Shown here: one piece after another, positions 44,392 to 52,019 of the stretch
How the letters are laid out: each line of letters starts with the position of its first letter
How positions within the stretch are numbered: position 1 is the first letter of the stretch
NCBI GenBank assembly: GCA_002405475.1
Contig: DHLX01000008.1
Span: forward strand, 22,106 to 86,105
DNA from: Burkholderiales bacterium UBA4657
GTDB taxonomy: Bacteria > Pseudomonadota > Gammaproteobacteria > Burkholderiales > Burkholderiaceae_E
DNA length: 64,000 bases
Reading direction: 5' to 3'
Notes under the pieces: generated by a model
The model's database searches: none
Told to the model about the DNA's origin: nothing
The model's input: only the letters and a program-made list of their open reading frames with translations
Made by a program: the position numbers and the translations under genes

Positions 44392-44418
44392 AAGTTTTAC
44401 CGGTTGCAGCGTTACAAT
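44388..44418 (+). promoter_or_regulatory. Candidate oxyR promoter giving a leaderless transcript
   Basis: TTGAAA (-35; overlapping the DUF1631 stop codon) and TACAAT (-10, 44413-44418) are 19 bp apart. A start 7 nt after the -10 would fall at 44425, exactly the oxyR GTG. No ribosome site precedes that GTG, consistent with a leaderless message. Confidence 0.45.
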
Positions 44419-44424
44419 GCGATA

Positions 44425-45360
44425 GTGACGCTAACCGAACTCAAATACATCGTTGCCGTAGCCCGCGAACGCCATTTCGGCCGTGCCGCCGAGGCCTGTT
44501 TTGTGTCACAACCCACTCTGTCGGTAGCTGTAAAAAAACTCGAAGACGAGCTGGGGGTGCAGATTTTTGAACGCGGCAGTACCGAAATCAGCGTGACCAC
44601 GATTGGCCAGCGAATTATTGACCAGGCACGAGAAGTGTTACAGCAAACTGCGGTCATCAAGGAACTGGCAAAACAAAACAGCGACCCTTTGTCCGGACCG
44701 CTACGGCTCGGGGTCATTTACACCATAGCACCTTACCTGTTGCCATTGCTGGTCAAGCGATTAATCCGGCAAATACCGCAAATGCCATTGATATTGCAGG
44801 AAAACTTTACCAGTCAACTGGTCGAACAACTCAAACAGGGCGAACTCGATGCGGCCATCATGGCTTTACCGCTGCCAGAGGCCGGTTTCAATATTACTCC
44901 GCTGTATGACGAACCTTTTATCGTTGCCATGCCGCACCTGCACCCCTGGGCCGGGCGCCAGCACATCGATACTCATGAACTTCAGGGTGAAACCATGCTG
45001 CTGCTGGGCGCCGGTCACTGCTTCCGTGACCAGGTGTTGCAGGTATGCCCGGAACTGACACGCTTCTCGCAACAAGCGGCGAATGAAAACCATGGCATAA
45101 GGCGCAGCTTTGAAGGCAGCTCACTCGAGACCATACGACACATGGTTGCCAGTGGACTCGGGCTTACTGTTCTTCCCGCCAGCGCAGCCGAAGCCGCCAA
45201 AGCCGACCCCCTGCTCAAACTCGTGCCGTTTGAACACCCCGCTCCCGAGCGGCGCGTAGTGCTGGCCTGGCGCAAATCATTTACCCGCCCTGAAGCCATA
45301 AGTGCGCTAAAAACCAGTATTGAACAATTACAATTACCAGGCGTTATTGCCCTGAAATAA
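44425..45360 (+). CDS. oxyR: Hydrogen peroxide-sensing regulator OxyR, LysR family
   Basis: A 311-aa LysR-type regulator. The N-terminal helix-turn-helix (ERHFGRAAEACFVSQPTLSV) and C-terminal sensor are complete. With the GTG start at MTLTELKYIVAV, the redox cysteines fall at residues 199 (GAGHCFRDQ) and 208 (QVCPEL), the same numbering as in E. coli OxyR, which supports this start. A TTG 21 nt upstream is an alternative but breaks that match. OxyR activates peroxide defence genes; dps, a common target, follows 104 nt downstream. Confidence 0.94.
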   Translation: MTLTELKYIVAVARERHFGRAAEACFVSQPTLSVAVKKLEDELGVQIFERGSTEISVTTIGQRIIDQAREVLQQTAVIKELAKQNSDPLSGPLRLGVIYTIAPYLLPLLVKRLIRQIPQMPLILQENFTSQLVEQLKQGELDAAIMALPLPEAGFNITPLYDEPFIVAMPHLHPWAGRQHIDTHELQGETMLLLGAGHCFRDQVLQVCPELTRFSQQAANENHGIRRSFEGSSLETIRHMVASGLGLTVLPASAAEAAKADPLLKLVPFEHPAPERRVVLAWRKSFTRPEAISALKTSIEQLQLPGVIALK

Positions 45361-45464
45361 GCTTGTATGGCAAAAGCTATCAGCTCCATCGCCACATTCA
45401 ATTAGTTTTTTCCCCGTATTCGGGTTAGTCTGACGCTATTATTAATTCAACCAGCGAGGACACC

Positions 45465-45950
45465 ATGAGCAAGAACAAAACCCTATCTATCCATATTGGT
45501 TTGAGCGATAAACAGCGCACCGCTGTAATTGAAATTTTGAATCTGACTCTGGCTGATACAGTTTTACTTTATCTCAAAACACGGAATTTTCACTGGAACG
45601 TGGAAGGCTCGCAATTCACTCAATTACACCAGCTGTTTGAGCAGCAATATGAACAGCTGGATGAGGCTATGGATGAAATTGCCGAGCGTGCGCGCGCCTT
45701 GCAGGGTCGGGCTGCCGGATCGATGGCTGAATTTTCCAGACTGGCACGTCTGAAAGAAACCAAAGGACAGCTATCAGCCAGCGCCATGCTGGAAGAACTG
45801 CTCGCCGACCACGAAAGCATCATTCGGCAATTGCGCAAGGACAGTAGCGCGGCGGGTGAATGCGGTGATGCCGGCAGCGAAGATTTTCTGGTTGGACTAT
45901 TACAGACGCATGAAAAAATGGCTTGGATGCTGCGTTCCCATTTACGCTAA
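45465..45950 (+). CDS. dps: Dps ferritin-like DNA-protection protein
   Basis: A 161-aa miniferritin that stores iron, consumes peroxide and can coat DNA. The intersubunit ferroxidase site is seen in KTRNFHWNVEGSQFTQLHQL and QLDEAMDEIAERARALQG. The N-terminal Lys/Thr-rich tail is short. It starts with a GCGAGGA ribosome site. Placement behind oxyR suggests peroxide induction. It converges with the AAA+ ATPase gene. Confidence 0.93.
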   Translation: MSKNKTLSIHIGLSDKQRTAVIEILNLTLADTVLLYLKTRNFHWNVEGSQFTQLHQLFEQQYEQLDEAMDEIAERARALQGRAAGSMAEFSRLARLKETKGQLSASAMLEELLADHESIIRQLRKDSSAAGECGDAGSEDFLVGLLQTHEKMAWMLRSHLR

Positions 45951-45952
45951 AT

Positions 45953-45983
45953 AAAAAAGGGCGCTCAAACTGCCGAGCGCCCT
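45953..45983 (-). terminator. Intrinsic terminator of the AAA+ ATPase gene
   Basis: AGGGCGCTC, loop, GAGCGCCCT form a perfect 9-bp stem (45958-45983). Read leftward it is followed by TTTTTT, so it serves mainly the minus-strand AAA+ gene, 28 nt after its stop. Rightward (dps) it lacks a T-run but may also work. Confidence 0.85.
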
Positions 45984-46010
45984 GCCCCGCCACCACAACA
46001 GGACACTGGA

Positions 46011-47045
46011 TCAAAAACCGATACGGTGCTTGCGCTGTCCACGGTCGGTTTCAACATCTTCAGCCATCACCCGGTCGCGTCTGCACAGACGGGCATTACC
46101 AAAAGCATTGAGGATGATGCGACGCATTTCGCGTGGGCTCAAAGAAGCGGCCCGATCCAGCGCGTCATCTTCCAGCACCTCCGGGAAACGCTCGCCCCAA
46201 TGATGAGATTCACGAATCTCGCGATAGATGGAATTGGCAATGCGGCAAGCACCGTCAAAATCCGGTTCTGGTATTTCATAAACATTCATGCGATTCAATA
46301 TCGGTTCGGGAATCGAGCGCGCCTCGTTCGCGGTCGCTACCCAGATGACATCACTGGCATCAATCGCTATTTCCGCAAATTCATCACTGAACTCGCGCGC
46401 TGTATCCTGCTCGAGCAGGGTATATAAAGCACCCAGCGGATCATATTGGGAGTCGCCCGTAGCCTTATCAATTTCGTCAATAACTATCACCGGGTTGGCA
46501 TAGTCGCCCTGCACCAGCGTATCGAACACTTTCCCAGGCTTGGCATTTTTCCATTGGCTTGAGGCACCAGACAAGACCCAGCCCGCCGTCAGGGAACTCA
46601 TGCCGACGAACCCGTATCCAGTACCGAGCAATTTCGACAGACGCTTGGCAAAATGGGTTTTGCCGATACCGGGTTTACCCAGCAACAGCATCGGCGTTAC
46701 TTCCAGCGGGTCATCCGTTTCGACACACAGGGCCAGTTGTTTACGGATATCGTCCAGAACATCGGAAAAATTGGGTAGCTCTTCGTACAGTGCCTCCATT
46801 TCCGGCAGGGAAGCAGGCTTGACACAAAAACGGGTACCACCGGCCTTGAGCATTTTTTCGTAAGTTGCACGCAAGGCCTCATTGGCTCCGGGAGGCAGAT
46901 CACTCAAAGCCGTCTCGACATCGTGAGTACAATAAATATCCTTGAAGGCAGCCACAGGTATGGATTTTTTTTCACTCAAAGCTGCTTCAGCTTCACGTAC
47001 GACCATTTTGCCGCTGCTGTCATTGACCGGAACCAACGCGCCCAT
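46011..47045 (-). CDS. Lon-like AAA+ ATPase without protease domain
   Basis: A 344-aa cytoplasmic AAA+ protein. Walker A is MLLLGKPGIGKTHFAKRLSK, Walker B is NPVIVIDEIDKATGD, and VIWVATANEARSIPEPILNR holds sensor 1 and the arginine-finger region. The C-terminal helical lid ends near the stop, with no serine-lysine protease domain, so it is not Lon itself. It may act as a remodelling ATPase. Start chosen at MGALVPVNDS with AGGAGG upstream. It stands alone between dps and a broken small gene. Family name beyond AAA+ is uncertain. Confidence 0.82.
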   Translation of the reverse strand: MGALVPVNDSSGKMVVREAEAALSEKKSIPVAAFKDIYCTHDVETALSDLPPGANEALRATYEKMLKAGGTRFCVKPASLPEMEALYEELPNFSDVLDDIRKQLALCVETDDPLEVTPMLLLGKPGIGKTHFAKRLSKLLGTGYGFVGMSSLTAGWVLSGASSQWKNAKPGKVFDTLVQGDYANPVIVIDEIDKATGDSQYDPLGALYTLLEQDTAREFSDEFAEIAIDASDVIWVATANEARSIPEPILNRMNVYEIPEPDFDGACRIANSIYREIRESHHWGERFPEVLEDDALDRAASLSPREMRRIILNAFGNARLCRRDRVMAEDVETDRGQRKHRIGF

Positions 47046-47156
47046 GATTGCCTCCTGTTGAGGAAAACTGCACACTCTATTGGCAGTAACGGTTCAATCC
47101 AACAAAAACTGACTAGCTACCGCCAAAATTTGCAAGCTATATCACATCTATGCCAC

Positions 47157-47456
47157 ATGACCCTATCTAATCGCAATGTATCGGAACTAAGTCATGCGAT
47201 TAAACAGGGAATTGATGCTTATTTTGTAGTGTATATCGTGGAGCATGCCCTCCATGCGATAAGCCGTGTACAAGAAGTAGATAGCATTCCATCAGATTAT
47301 GCAAAAACCTGAACTGCCCCGGAGAAACAACGTTTACTGCTTAACAGCTATCTCGCGCGCCAGTATGTTGTCGGTCTAGATGCGCCTTTGAGCCGTGATA
47401 CTTTCGATGATTTCACTCGGCCTACAGCTAGACTCCGGGCGCAGCAGTTGAGTTAG
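47157..47456 (+). pseudogene. Small gene with one in-frame TGA
   Basis: One frame runs from ATG 47157 to TAG 47454-47456, broken only by TGA at 47310-47312. Before it: helical MTLSNRNVSELSHAIKQGID, then YFVVYIVEHALHAIS. After it: APEKQRLLLNSYLARQYVV, then LDAPLSRDTFDDF. Both sides look like real protein in the same frame, so this is probably a gene of about 100 codons killed by one nonsense change; recoding at TGA is a remote alternative. No good ribosome site was found. Family not recognised. It lies about 100 nt from a tRNA gene. Confidence 0.5.
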
Positions 47457-47560
47457 CATAAAGTGAGTTTAAATCGCAAAGGGCATAACCTAGCAGGTTG
47501 GCAGGGGGCAGGCAGCCGATGCCCAGAGTTCTGATTGCAAACTCATCTGAGCCCTTCATG

Positions 47561-47636
<76 letters not shown>

Positions 47637-47654
47637 ATGAATTACCCCCCTAAA

Positions 47655-47660
47655 ATTATA
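47655..47660 (-). promoter_or_regulatory. -10 box of tRNA-Ala
   Basis: Leftward TATAAT, a perfect -10 hexamer, ends 19 nt before the first tRNA base. The matching -35 region is weak. Confidence 0.55.
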
Positions 47661-47725
47661 GCTAAAGACGTGGTCTGGCAGCATCAGTTACACTTTTGCT
47701 GAAGAAACTTTTTTCAGGAGGTGCC

Positions 47726-48355
47726 ATGCCTGTCATCCTGGTTGCCAACCCCAAGGGCGGGGTTGGGAAGTCTACCCTGTCCACCAACATTGCCGGCTAC
47801 TTTGCCCGCCAGGGCCACTCGGTCATGCTCGGAGATACCGACCGGCAGCAGTCCTCGCGCGGCTGGTTGCAGCTCAGGCACGAAGCTTTGCCCTCGATTC
47901 GACCCTGGGAAATATTAAACGGTGGCATAGTACGGCCACCCAAAGGCACCACCCATGTGGTGTTAGACACACCGGCTGGGCTGCACGGGGAAAAGCTGAA
48001 GGAATTACTGAAAATTGCGGATCGGGTCGTCGTGCCCCTCCAAGCGTCCATGTTCGATATTCTGGCGACACGCGATTTTTTGACCGAACTGGCGGAGCAT
48101 AAAAGCGGACAGGAAGGTAAAGCCGAAGTTGGTATTGTGGGCATGCGCGTCGACGCCCGTACCCGAGCGGCCGAACAGTTGCAACATTATGTGGACACTC
48201 TAGGTTTACCTGTGCTGGGTATGCTGCGTGACACGCAAAATTATATCCAGGCCAGCGCTCACGGGCTGACTATTTGGGACCTGGCGGCGTCGCGGGTAGA
48301 GAAGGACGTGGAGCAGTGGCAGCCGCTGCTGACTTGGCTGGATTCGGCGCGCTAG
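47726..48355 (+). CDS. Orphan ParA/Soj-family ATPase
   Basis: A 209-aa deviant Walker-type ATPase. MPVILVANPKGGVGKSTLST contains the ParA Walker A with signature lysine; GDTDRQQSSRGWLQLR and VVLDTPAGLHGEKL are the A' and B motifs. There is no N-terminal DNA-binding extension and no parB next to it, so it is probably an orphan ParA/MipZ-like positioning ATPase rather than a replicon partition gene. Start chosen at 47726 with AGGAGG 4 nt upstream. Its last 86 nt overlap the convergent exbD gene. Confidence 0.88.
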   Translation: MPVILVANPKGGVGKSTLSTNIAGYFARQGHSVMLGDTDRQQSSRGWLQLRHEALPSIRPWEILNGGIVRPPKGTTHVVLDTPAGLHGEKLKELLKIADRVVVPLQASMFDILATRDFLTELAEHKSGQEGKAEVGIVGMRVDARTRAAEQLQHYVDTLGLPVLGMLRDTQNYIQASAHGLTIWDLAASRVEKDVEQWQPLLTWLDSAR

Positions 48356-48773
48356 AGGCTGGCAGGTCGGTCACAAAAGACAGTTTGGTCAAACCATTTT
48401 GCTGTGCCGCTGATAACAGCTGTGCGATAGGTTCATAACGTGCATTTTTATCGGCACGTAAGTGTAGTTCGGGCAGTGGTAACTGTCTGGCTGCTGTTTC
48501 CAGCCGTACCTGCAACTCCCTACCCTCTAGTTTCTGATTATTCCAATACACCATGCCGTCCTGATTGATGGCAATTTGAATAGCCTCAGGTTTGGCCGGT
48601 GCCTGAGAGCCCCGGGCATCCGGTAAATCAAGCTTGATGGCGTTCGAAAACAGCGGTGCTGTAATAATAAATATCACCAGCAGTACCAGCATGACATCTA
48701 TCAGCGGTATGACGTTGATTTCTGCCATCGGTCGTTGATGGGCATGACTATGCTCGAAGCCACCGAATGCCAT
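48270..48773 (-). CDS. exbD: ExbD/TolR-family biopolymer transport protein
   Basis: A 167-aa inner-membrane protein with one N-terminal membrane helix. AEINVIPLIDVMLVLLVIFI carries the proton-path Asp. A periplasmic domain follows (LHLRADKNARYEPIAQLL...LTKLSFVTDLP). The family normally ends about there; here about 30 extra residues rich in Ala, Pro and Ser follow, encoded mostly by the 86-nt overlap with parA on the other strand. With ExbB it forms the proton-driven motor for TonB-dependent uptake or Tol. It is 4 nt behind exbB; no tonB is next to the pair. Confidence 0.9.
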   Translation of the reverse strand: MAFGGFEHSHAHQRPMAEINVIPLIDVMLVLLVIFIITAPLFSNAIKLDLPDARGSQAPAKPEAIQIAINQDGMVYWNNQKLEGRELQVRLETAARQLPLPELHLRADKNARYEPIAQLLSAAQQNGLTKLSFVTDLPASSAPNPAKSAAAATAPRPSLPATPPGPK

Positions 48774-48777
48774 GCTG

Positions 48778-49464
48778 TCAGTTCCTGGGCTGCACCGGAC
48801 GACCGCCCACTGTCAGGGTAGCGTGCAGGTCATGAGCAAAGCCGTCCATTTCGGCCAGCAGCAAACGGTTCAGACGTGTAAAGGCGTTATACGCCAGTAC
48901 CGCTGGTATTGCTACTGCCAAACCAAACGCCGTCATAATCAGGGCTTCACCTACCGGTCCGGCCACACGGTCGATTTGCACCTGGCCAGCCGCAGCAATG
49001 CTGACCAGGGCATGATAGATGCTCCATACCGTTCCGAATAAACCGACGAACGGCGCCGTACTACCGACCGAGGCCAGTAAAGTAAGGCCTGACTCGAGTT
49101 GCGCAGCACCGCGGTTAATGGCTTGACGCAAGGCGCGGGTAATGAGTTCTGATTGGTCGGCCTGAGCTCCGAGCGAGCCTTGCAAGGGTATAGCGGCCTG
49201 CTGCGCTGCTTGTGCCAGTGCTGTGAATAAGCCGCTAGGATCTTGTCCCTTAAGTGCTGATGTGGCGGCCTCCAAGGTCGGCGCGTGCCAGAAACGGTCT
49301 AGCGCATCACGCCTGACACGGCGCATTTGCCAGGCGGCGTAGGTCTTGGCCAAAATAAAGTACCAGCTGGCTATCGACATTAACAATAAAAGCACCGCTA
49401 CCGTATGAATAACGCCGTCTGATTGCGCCCAAAAATGAGCCAGCCCTAAACCCTGCTCTTGCAT
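48778..49464 (-). CDS. exbB: ExbB/TolQ-family proton channel protein
   Basis: A 228-aa inner-membrane protein with three helices: about residues 20-40, then a pair in the C-terminal half. GLTLLASVGSTAPFVGLFGT and GPVGEALIMTAFGLAVAIPA are the hallmark MotA/TolQ/ExbB segments. It works with ExbD. It follows dapB by 10 nt, so it may be read through from the bamE-dapB transcript. TolQ is an alternative name, but no tolA, tolB or pal lies nearby. Confidence 0.9.
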   Translation of the reverse strand: MQEQGLGLAHFWAQSDGVIHTVAVLLLLMSIASWYFILAKTYAAWQMRRVRRDALDRFWHAPTLEAATSALKGQDPSGLFTALAQAAQQAAIPLQGSLGAQADQSELITRALRQAINRGAAQLESGLTLLASVGSTAPFVGLFGTVWSIYHALVSIAAAGQVQIDRVAGPVGEALIMTAFGLAVAIPAVLAYNAFTRLNRLLLAEMDGFAHDLHATLTVGGRPVQPRN

Positions 49465-49474
49465 GCCCGGCCTC

Positions 49475-50275
49475 TTATTTCAGTCCTAAAACATCTTGCA
49501 TATCAAACAAGCCCGTAACGTGCCCGGCCAGAAAACGTGCCGCGCGCACCGAGCCATGCGCATAAGTGACCCGACTGGAAGATTTATGCGTGATTTCAAT
49601 GCGCTCGCCCAACCCGGCGAAGAGTACCGTATGGTCGCCCACCACATCGCCCCCGCGTATGGTGGCAAAGCCTATGGTCTCGGGCTTGCGCTCACCCGTG
49701 ACGCCCTCGCGTCCGTACAGCGCTACGTCTTTCAAATTGCGCCCCAGGGCTTGCGCTACCACTTCGCCCATGCGCAGCGCCGTACCCGAAGGCGCATCTA
49801 CCTTGTGGCGGTGGTGTGCTTCAATGATTTCTATATCGTAGCCACTATTCAAAATCTGCGCTGCCAGTTCCAGAATTTTGAACGTAGCATTGACACCAAC
49901 GCTCATATTGGGCGCGAACACTAAAGCTGTTTTTTTTCCGGCCTCGACAATAGCCGCTTTCCCGGCTTCGTCAAAACCCGTGGTACCGATGACCATCTTG
50001 ATGCCATGCGCAACACAATAATCCAAATGCTGCAGTGTCCCCTCAGGTCGGGTGAAATCAATCAAGACTTGTGCCTGTTGCAAACCGCGGGCCAAATCAT
50101 CAGTCACCATCACACCTGTTTTAAGTCCGAGCATTTCTCCTGCATCTCGCCCCAGCAAAGGGCTACCAGGCACATCGAGCGCACCGCTTAGCTGTACCCC
50201 TTCCATTGCATATAGGGTCTCAACCAGCATACGCCCCATACGACCGGAAGTGCCAGTTACCGCAATGTTCATCAT
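49475..50275 (-). CDS. dapB: 4-hydroxy-tetrahydrodipicolinate reductase
   Basis: A 266-aa NAD(P)H-dependent reductase of lysine and diaminopimelate synthesis. IAVTGTSGRMGRMLVETL is the nucleotide-binding site; VLIDFTRPEGTLQHL, MVIGTTGFDEAGKAAI, EIIEAHHRHKVDAPSGTALR (catalytic His/Lys) and FATIRGGDVVGDHTVLF complete it. Two adjacent ATGs could start it. It begins right after the bamE stop, forming bamE-dapB-exbB-exbD on the leftward strand. Confidence 0.96.
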   Translation of the reverse strand: MMNIAVTGTSGRMGRMLVETLYAMEGVQLSGALDVPGSPLLGRDAGEMLGLKTGVMVTDDLARGLQQAQVLIDFTRPEGTLQHLDYCVAHGIKMVIGTTGFDEAGKAAIVEAGKKTALVFAPNMSVGVNATFKILELAAQILNSGYDIEIIEAHHRHKVDAPSGTALRMGEVVAQALGRNLKDVALYGREGVTGERKPETIGFATIRGGDVVGDHTVLFAGLGERIEITHKSSSRVTYAHGSVRAARFLAGHVTGLFDMQDVLGLK

Positions 50276-50276
50276 G

Positions 50277-50672
50277 TTACTTCTTCCCGTCGCTTGAGCG
50301 CTTGTCTACTTCAGTTTCGCTTGGTAAGTCGTCGCCCTGCCAGCGACTTAGAACATCCTTGTCAAAAAAGACCGAGAACTGGCGCTTTTGCACTTTACCT
50401 TCACTATCACGCAGAAAAAAAACATAGTCCCACTGGTTGGCGTGAAAAATAGACGTGTGCATCGGCGTTCCCAAAATAAACCGGGTTTGCTCTCGTGTCA
50501 TGCCAACACGCAACTGAACAGCCATTTCTCTACTGACAAAATTACCCTGCTGAATCTCAAATCGGTAAGGATTGAGAAACATCGTGCCCAATCGGGCACA
50601 ACCAGCCAGCAGGAATAGCGCAGCGGTAAGTGTCACCAGCCAGCGTAAGACAGGAACGAAGGATTTCAGCAT
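50277..50672 (-). CDS. bamE: Outer-membrane assembly lipoprotein BamE
   Basis: A 131-aa lipoprotein of the BAM complex, which inserts beta-barrel proteins into the outer membrane. The signal peptide ends in lipobox LLAGC (Cys near residue 25). The BamE domain shows YRFEIQQGNFVSREMAVQLR, GMTREQTRFILGTPM and WDYVFFLRDSEGKVQKRQ. A short charged tail follows. It is divergent from fur across 93 nt, an arrangement common in proteobacteria. Confidence 0.94.
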   Translation of the reverse strand: MLKSFVPVLRWLVTLTAALFLLAGCARLGTMFLNPYRFEIQQGNFVSREMAVQLRVGMTREQTRFILGTPMHTSIFHANQWDYVFFLRDSEGKVQKRQFSVFFDKDVLSRWQGDDLPSETEVDKRSSDGKK

Positions 50673-50765
50673 ATTTCAGAGTGTCATAGGGGTTGAACAA
50701 CGGACAACAGGGGTATCATGATAGATTAACCCGAAAAAGACTGCAAAGACTGCACAAGGACGGCT

Positions 50766-51197
50766 ATGCCTCATTCACAAGACCTCAAGTCAGTTGGCCT
50801 GAAAGCCACCTTGCCGCGTCTGAAGATTCTGGAATTATTCCAAAAAAGCGGGCAACGGCATTTGAGTGCCGATGATGTGTACAAACTGTTGCTGAATGAG
50901 GACATGGACATCGGCCTGGCCACCGTGTACCGGGTGCTGACGCAGTTTGAACAAGCAGGCGTACTGGCGCGCAGCCATTTTGACAATGGCAAATCGGTAT
51001 TTGAATTGAATGAAGGTCAGCATCACGACCATCTGGTATGCCTGCAATGCGGCCGTGTAGAGGAGTTTTATGACTCCGAAATTGAAAAGCGCCAGGCCAG
51101 CATCGCCCAACAACTAGGGTTTGAATTGCAGGAGCATGCGCTGGCGCTGTATGGCAATTGCACCAAAACGGATTGCGTATACCAGAAAAAAAACTAA
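50766..51197 (+). CDS. fur: Ferric uptake regulator
   Basis: A 143-aa iron-sensing repressor. The winged helix covers LKATLPRLKILELFQKSG to TVYRVLTQFEQAGVLAR. The metal-binding part has GQHHDHLVCLQCGRVEEF and a second Cys pair in GNCTKTDCVY. AAGGA lies ahead of the ATG. Fur represses iron uptake genes, including TonB-type systems such as the nearby exbB-exbD. The shared gap with bamE has a palindrome TATCATGATA near the fur side, but no convincing full Fur box was seen. Confidence 0.95.
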   Translation: MPHSQDLKSVGLKATLPRLKILELFQKSGQRHLSADDVYKLLLNEDMDIGLATVYRVLTQFEQAGVLARSHFDNGKSVFELNEGQHHDHLVCLQCGRVEEFYDSEIEKRQASIAQQLGFELQEHALALYGNCTKTDCVYQKKN

Positions 51198-51204
51198 GGA
51201 AGGT

Positions 51205-51279
51205 TGGTGGGCGGCACAGGGTTCGAACCTGTGACCCCTGCCGTGTGAAGGCAGTGCTCTACCACTGAGCTAGCCGCCC
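51205..51279 (-). tRNA. tRNA-Val (anticodon CAC)
   Basis: A 75-nt cloverleaf with encoded CCA. Acceptor stem GGGCGGC/GCCGCCC, D arm GCTC...GAGC, anticodon loop TTCACAC giving CAC (reads GUG), T arm CACAGG-TTCGAAC-CCTGTG. It lies 7 nt after the fur stop on the opposite strand. Confidence 0.95.
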
Positions 51280-51289
51280 AACGTGGCGA

Positions 51290-51295
51290 ATTATA
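51290..51295 (-). promoter_or_regulatory. -10 box of tRNA-Val
   Basis: Leftward TATAAT ends 10 nt before the first tRNA base. It lies just after the dnaQ stop codon, so the -35 region must be inside the dnaQ 3' end. Confidence 0.5.
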
Positions 51296-51301
51296 GCGAA
51301 T

Positions 51302-52018
51302 TCATCCGATCCCTGGTTCCAGCGTGCGCCATAGGGTCGGGCGTTTGATTTCCTGTTCAAGACGGTCAAGATAAAGTTCGTGCGCTGCCAGTTCTTCATC
51401 ATCAGCACGCTGCACGATCAGATTCAAAGTCTTGATGTCCAGCTCCTGGGCGCTATCGCTATCACCTGCTGTCAGCTCCATCATCAGACTGTTCTGACCA
51501 CGGGTCATGGCGAGATAGACTTCTGCCAGCAATTGCGCGTCAAGCAAGGCCCCATGCAAACTGCGATGTGCGTTATTGACGCCATGACGCTCGCACAGTG
51601 CGTCCAGATTATGGCGTTTGCCCGGATTGAGTTGTTTGCTCAATACCAAGGTATCCGAAATAGTCTGCGCCCACGCAGCTAAGCCAGAACGCTGCAGGCG
51701 CCGGTATTCGTGCTCGATAAAACCGACATCAAAAGGAGCGTTGTGAATGATGACTTCAGCACCACGGCAAAACTGTTCTATGTCGTCAGCGGCCTCGGCA
51801 AAGCGTGGTTTACTGGCCAGAAATTCGTCACTCAGCCCATGTATTTTGAAAGCTTCCGGGTCACAGGGTCGTTCTGGATTGAAATAGAAGTGCACATGAC
51901 GTCCAGTTAGGCGGCGATTGAGCAGTTCGACACAGGCAATCTCAATAATACGATGCCCGTCCTCGGGCTTCAGGCCGGTGGTTTCAGTATCTAGCACTAT
52001 TTGTCGCATAAGGCGCAT
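51302..52018 (-). CDS. dnaQ: DNA polymerase III epsilon subunit (3'-5' exonuclease)
   Basis: A 238-aa DEDDh exonuclease that proofreads for DNA polymerase III. RQIVLDTETTGLKPEDGHRI holds the first Asp/Glu pair, VIIHNAPFDVGFIEHEY the second Asp, and NNAHRSLHGALLDAQLLAEV the catalytic His and last Asp. The start at 52018 (MRLMRQIVL) is set 1 nt after the upstream polymerase stop (TAAAATG); an internal ATG 9 nt later lacks a ribosome site. Tight coupling to a Y-family polymerase is unusual for dnaQ. The C-terminal alpha-binding tail is present. Confidence 0.93.
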   Translation of the reverse strand: MRLMRQIVLDTETTGLKPEDGHRIIEIACVELLNRRLTGRHVHFYFNPERPCDPEAFKIHGLSDEFLASKPRFAEAADDIEQFCRGAEVIIHNAPFDVGFIEHEYRRLQRSGLAAWAQTISDTLVLSKQLNPGKRHNLDALCERHGVNNAHRSLHGALLDAQLLAEVYLAMTRGQNSLMMELTAGDSDSAQELDIKTLNLIVQRADDEELAAHELYLDRLEQEIKRPTLWRTLEPGIG

Positions 52019-52019
52019 T

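Noticed and set aside
46923..47312. A longer rightward frame from 46923 through the first half of the broken small gene
   Set aside because: Its first part is antisense to the AAA+ ATPase N-terminus and has no ribosome site. Only the part from 47157 looks protein-like.
47464..47545. Inverted TGAGTTT / AAACTCA near tRNA-Ala as an attachment site or mobile-element end
   Set aside because: Only 7 bp match, no direct repeat of the tRNA 3' end was found, and no integrase or transposase is nearby.
47726..48355. ParA as evidence of a plasmid or integrated replicon
   Set aside because: No parB, parS-like repeats, replication gene or iterons are nearby, and the flanks are chromosomal housekeeping genes.
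50673..50765. Fur box in the bamE/fur gap
   Set aside because: TATCATGATA is palindromic, but the surrounding 19 bp do not match the GATAATGATAATCATTATC consensus well enough.
52009..52018. dnaQ start at the later ATG (MRQIVLDTE)
   Set aside because: Possible by family alignment, but no ribosome site precedes it, while the ATG at 52018 sits directly after the upstream stop.
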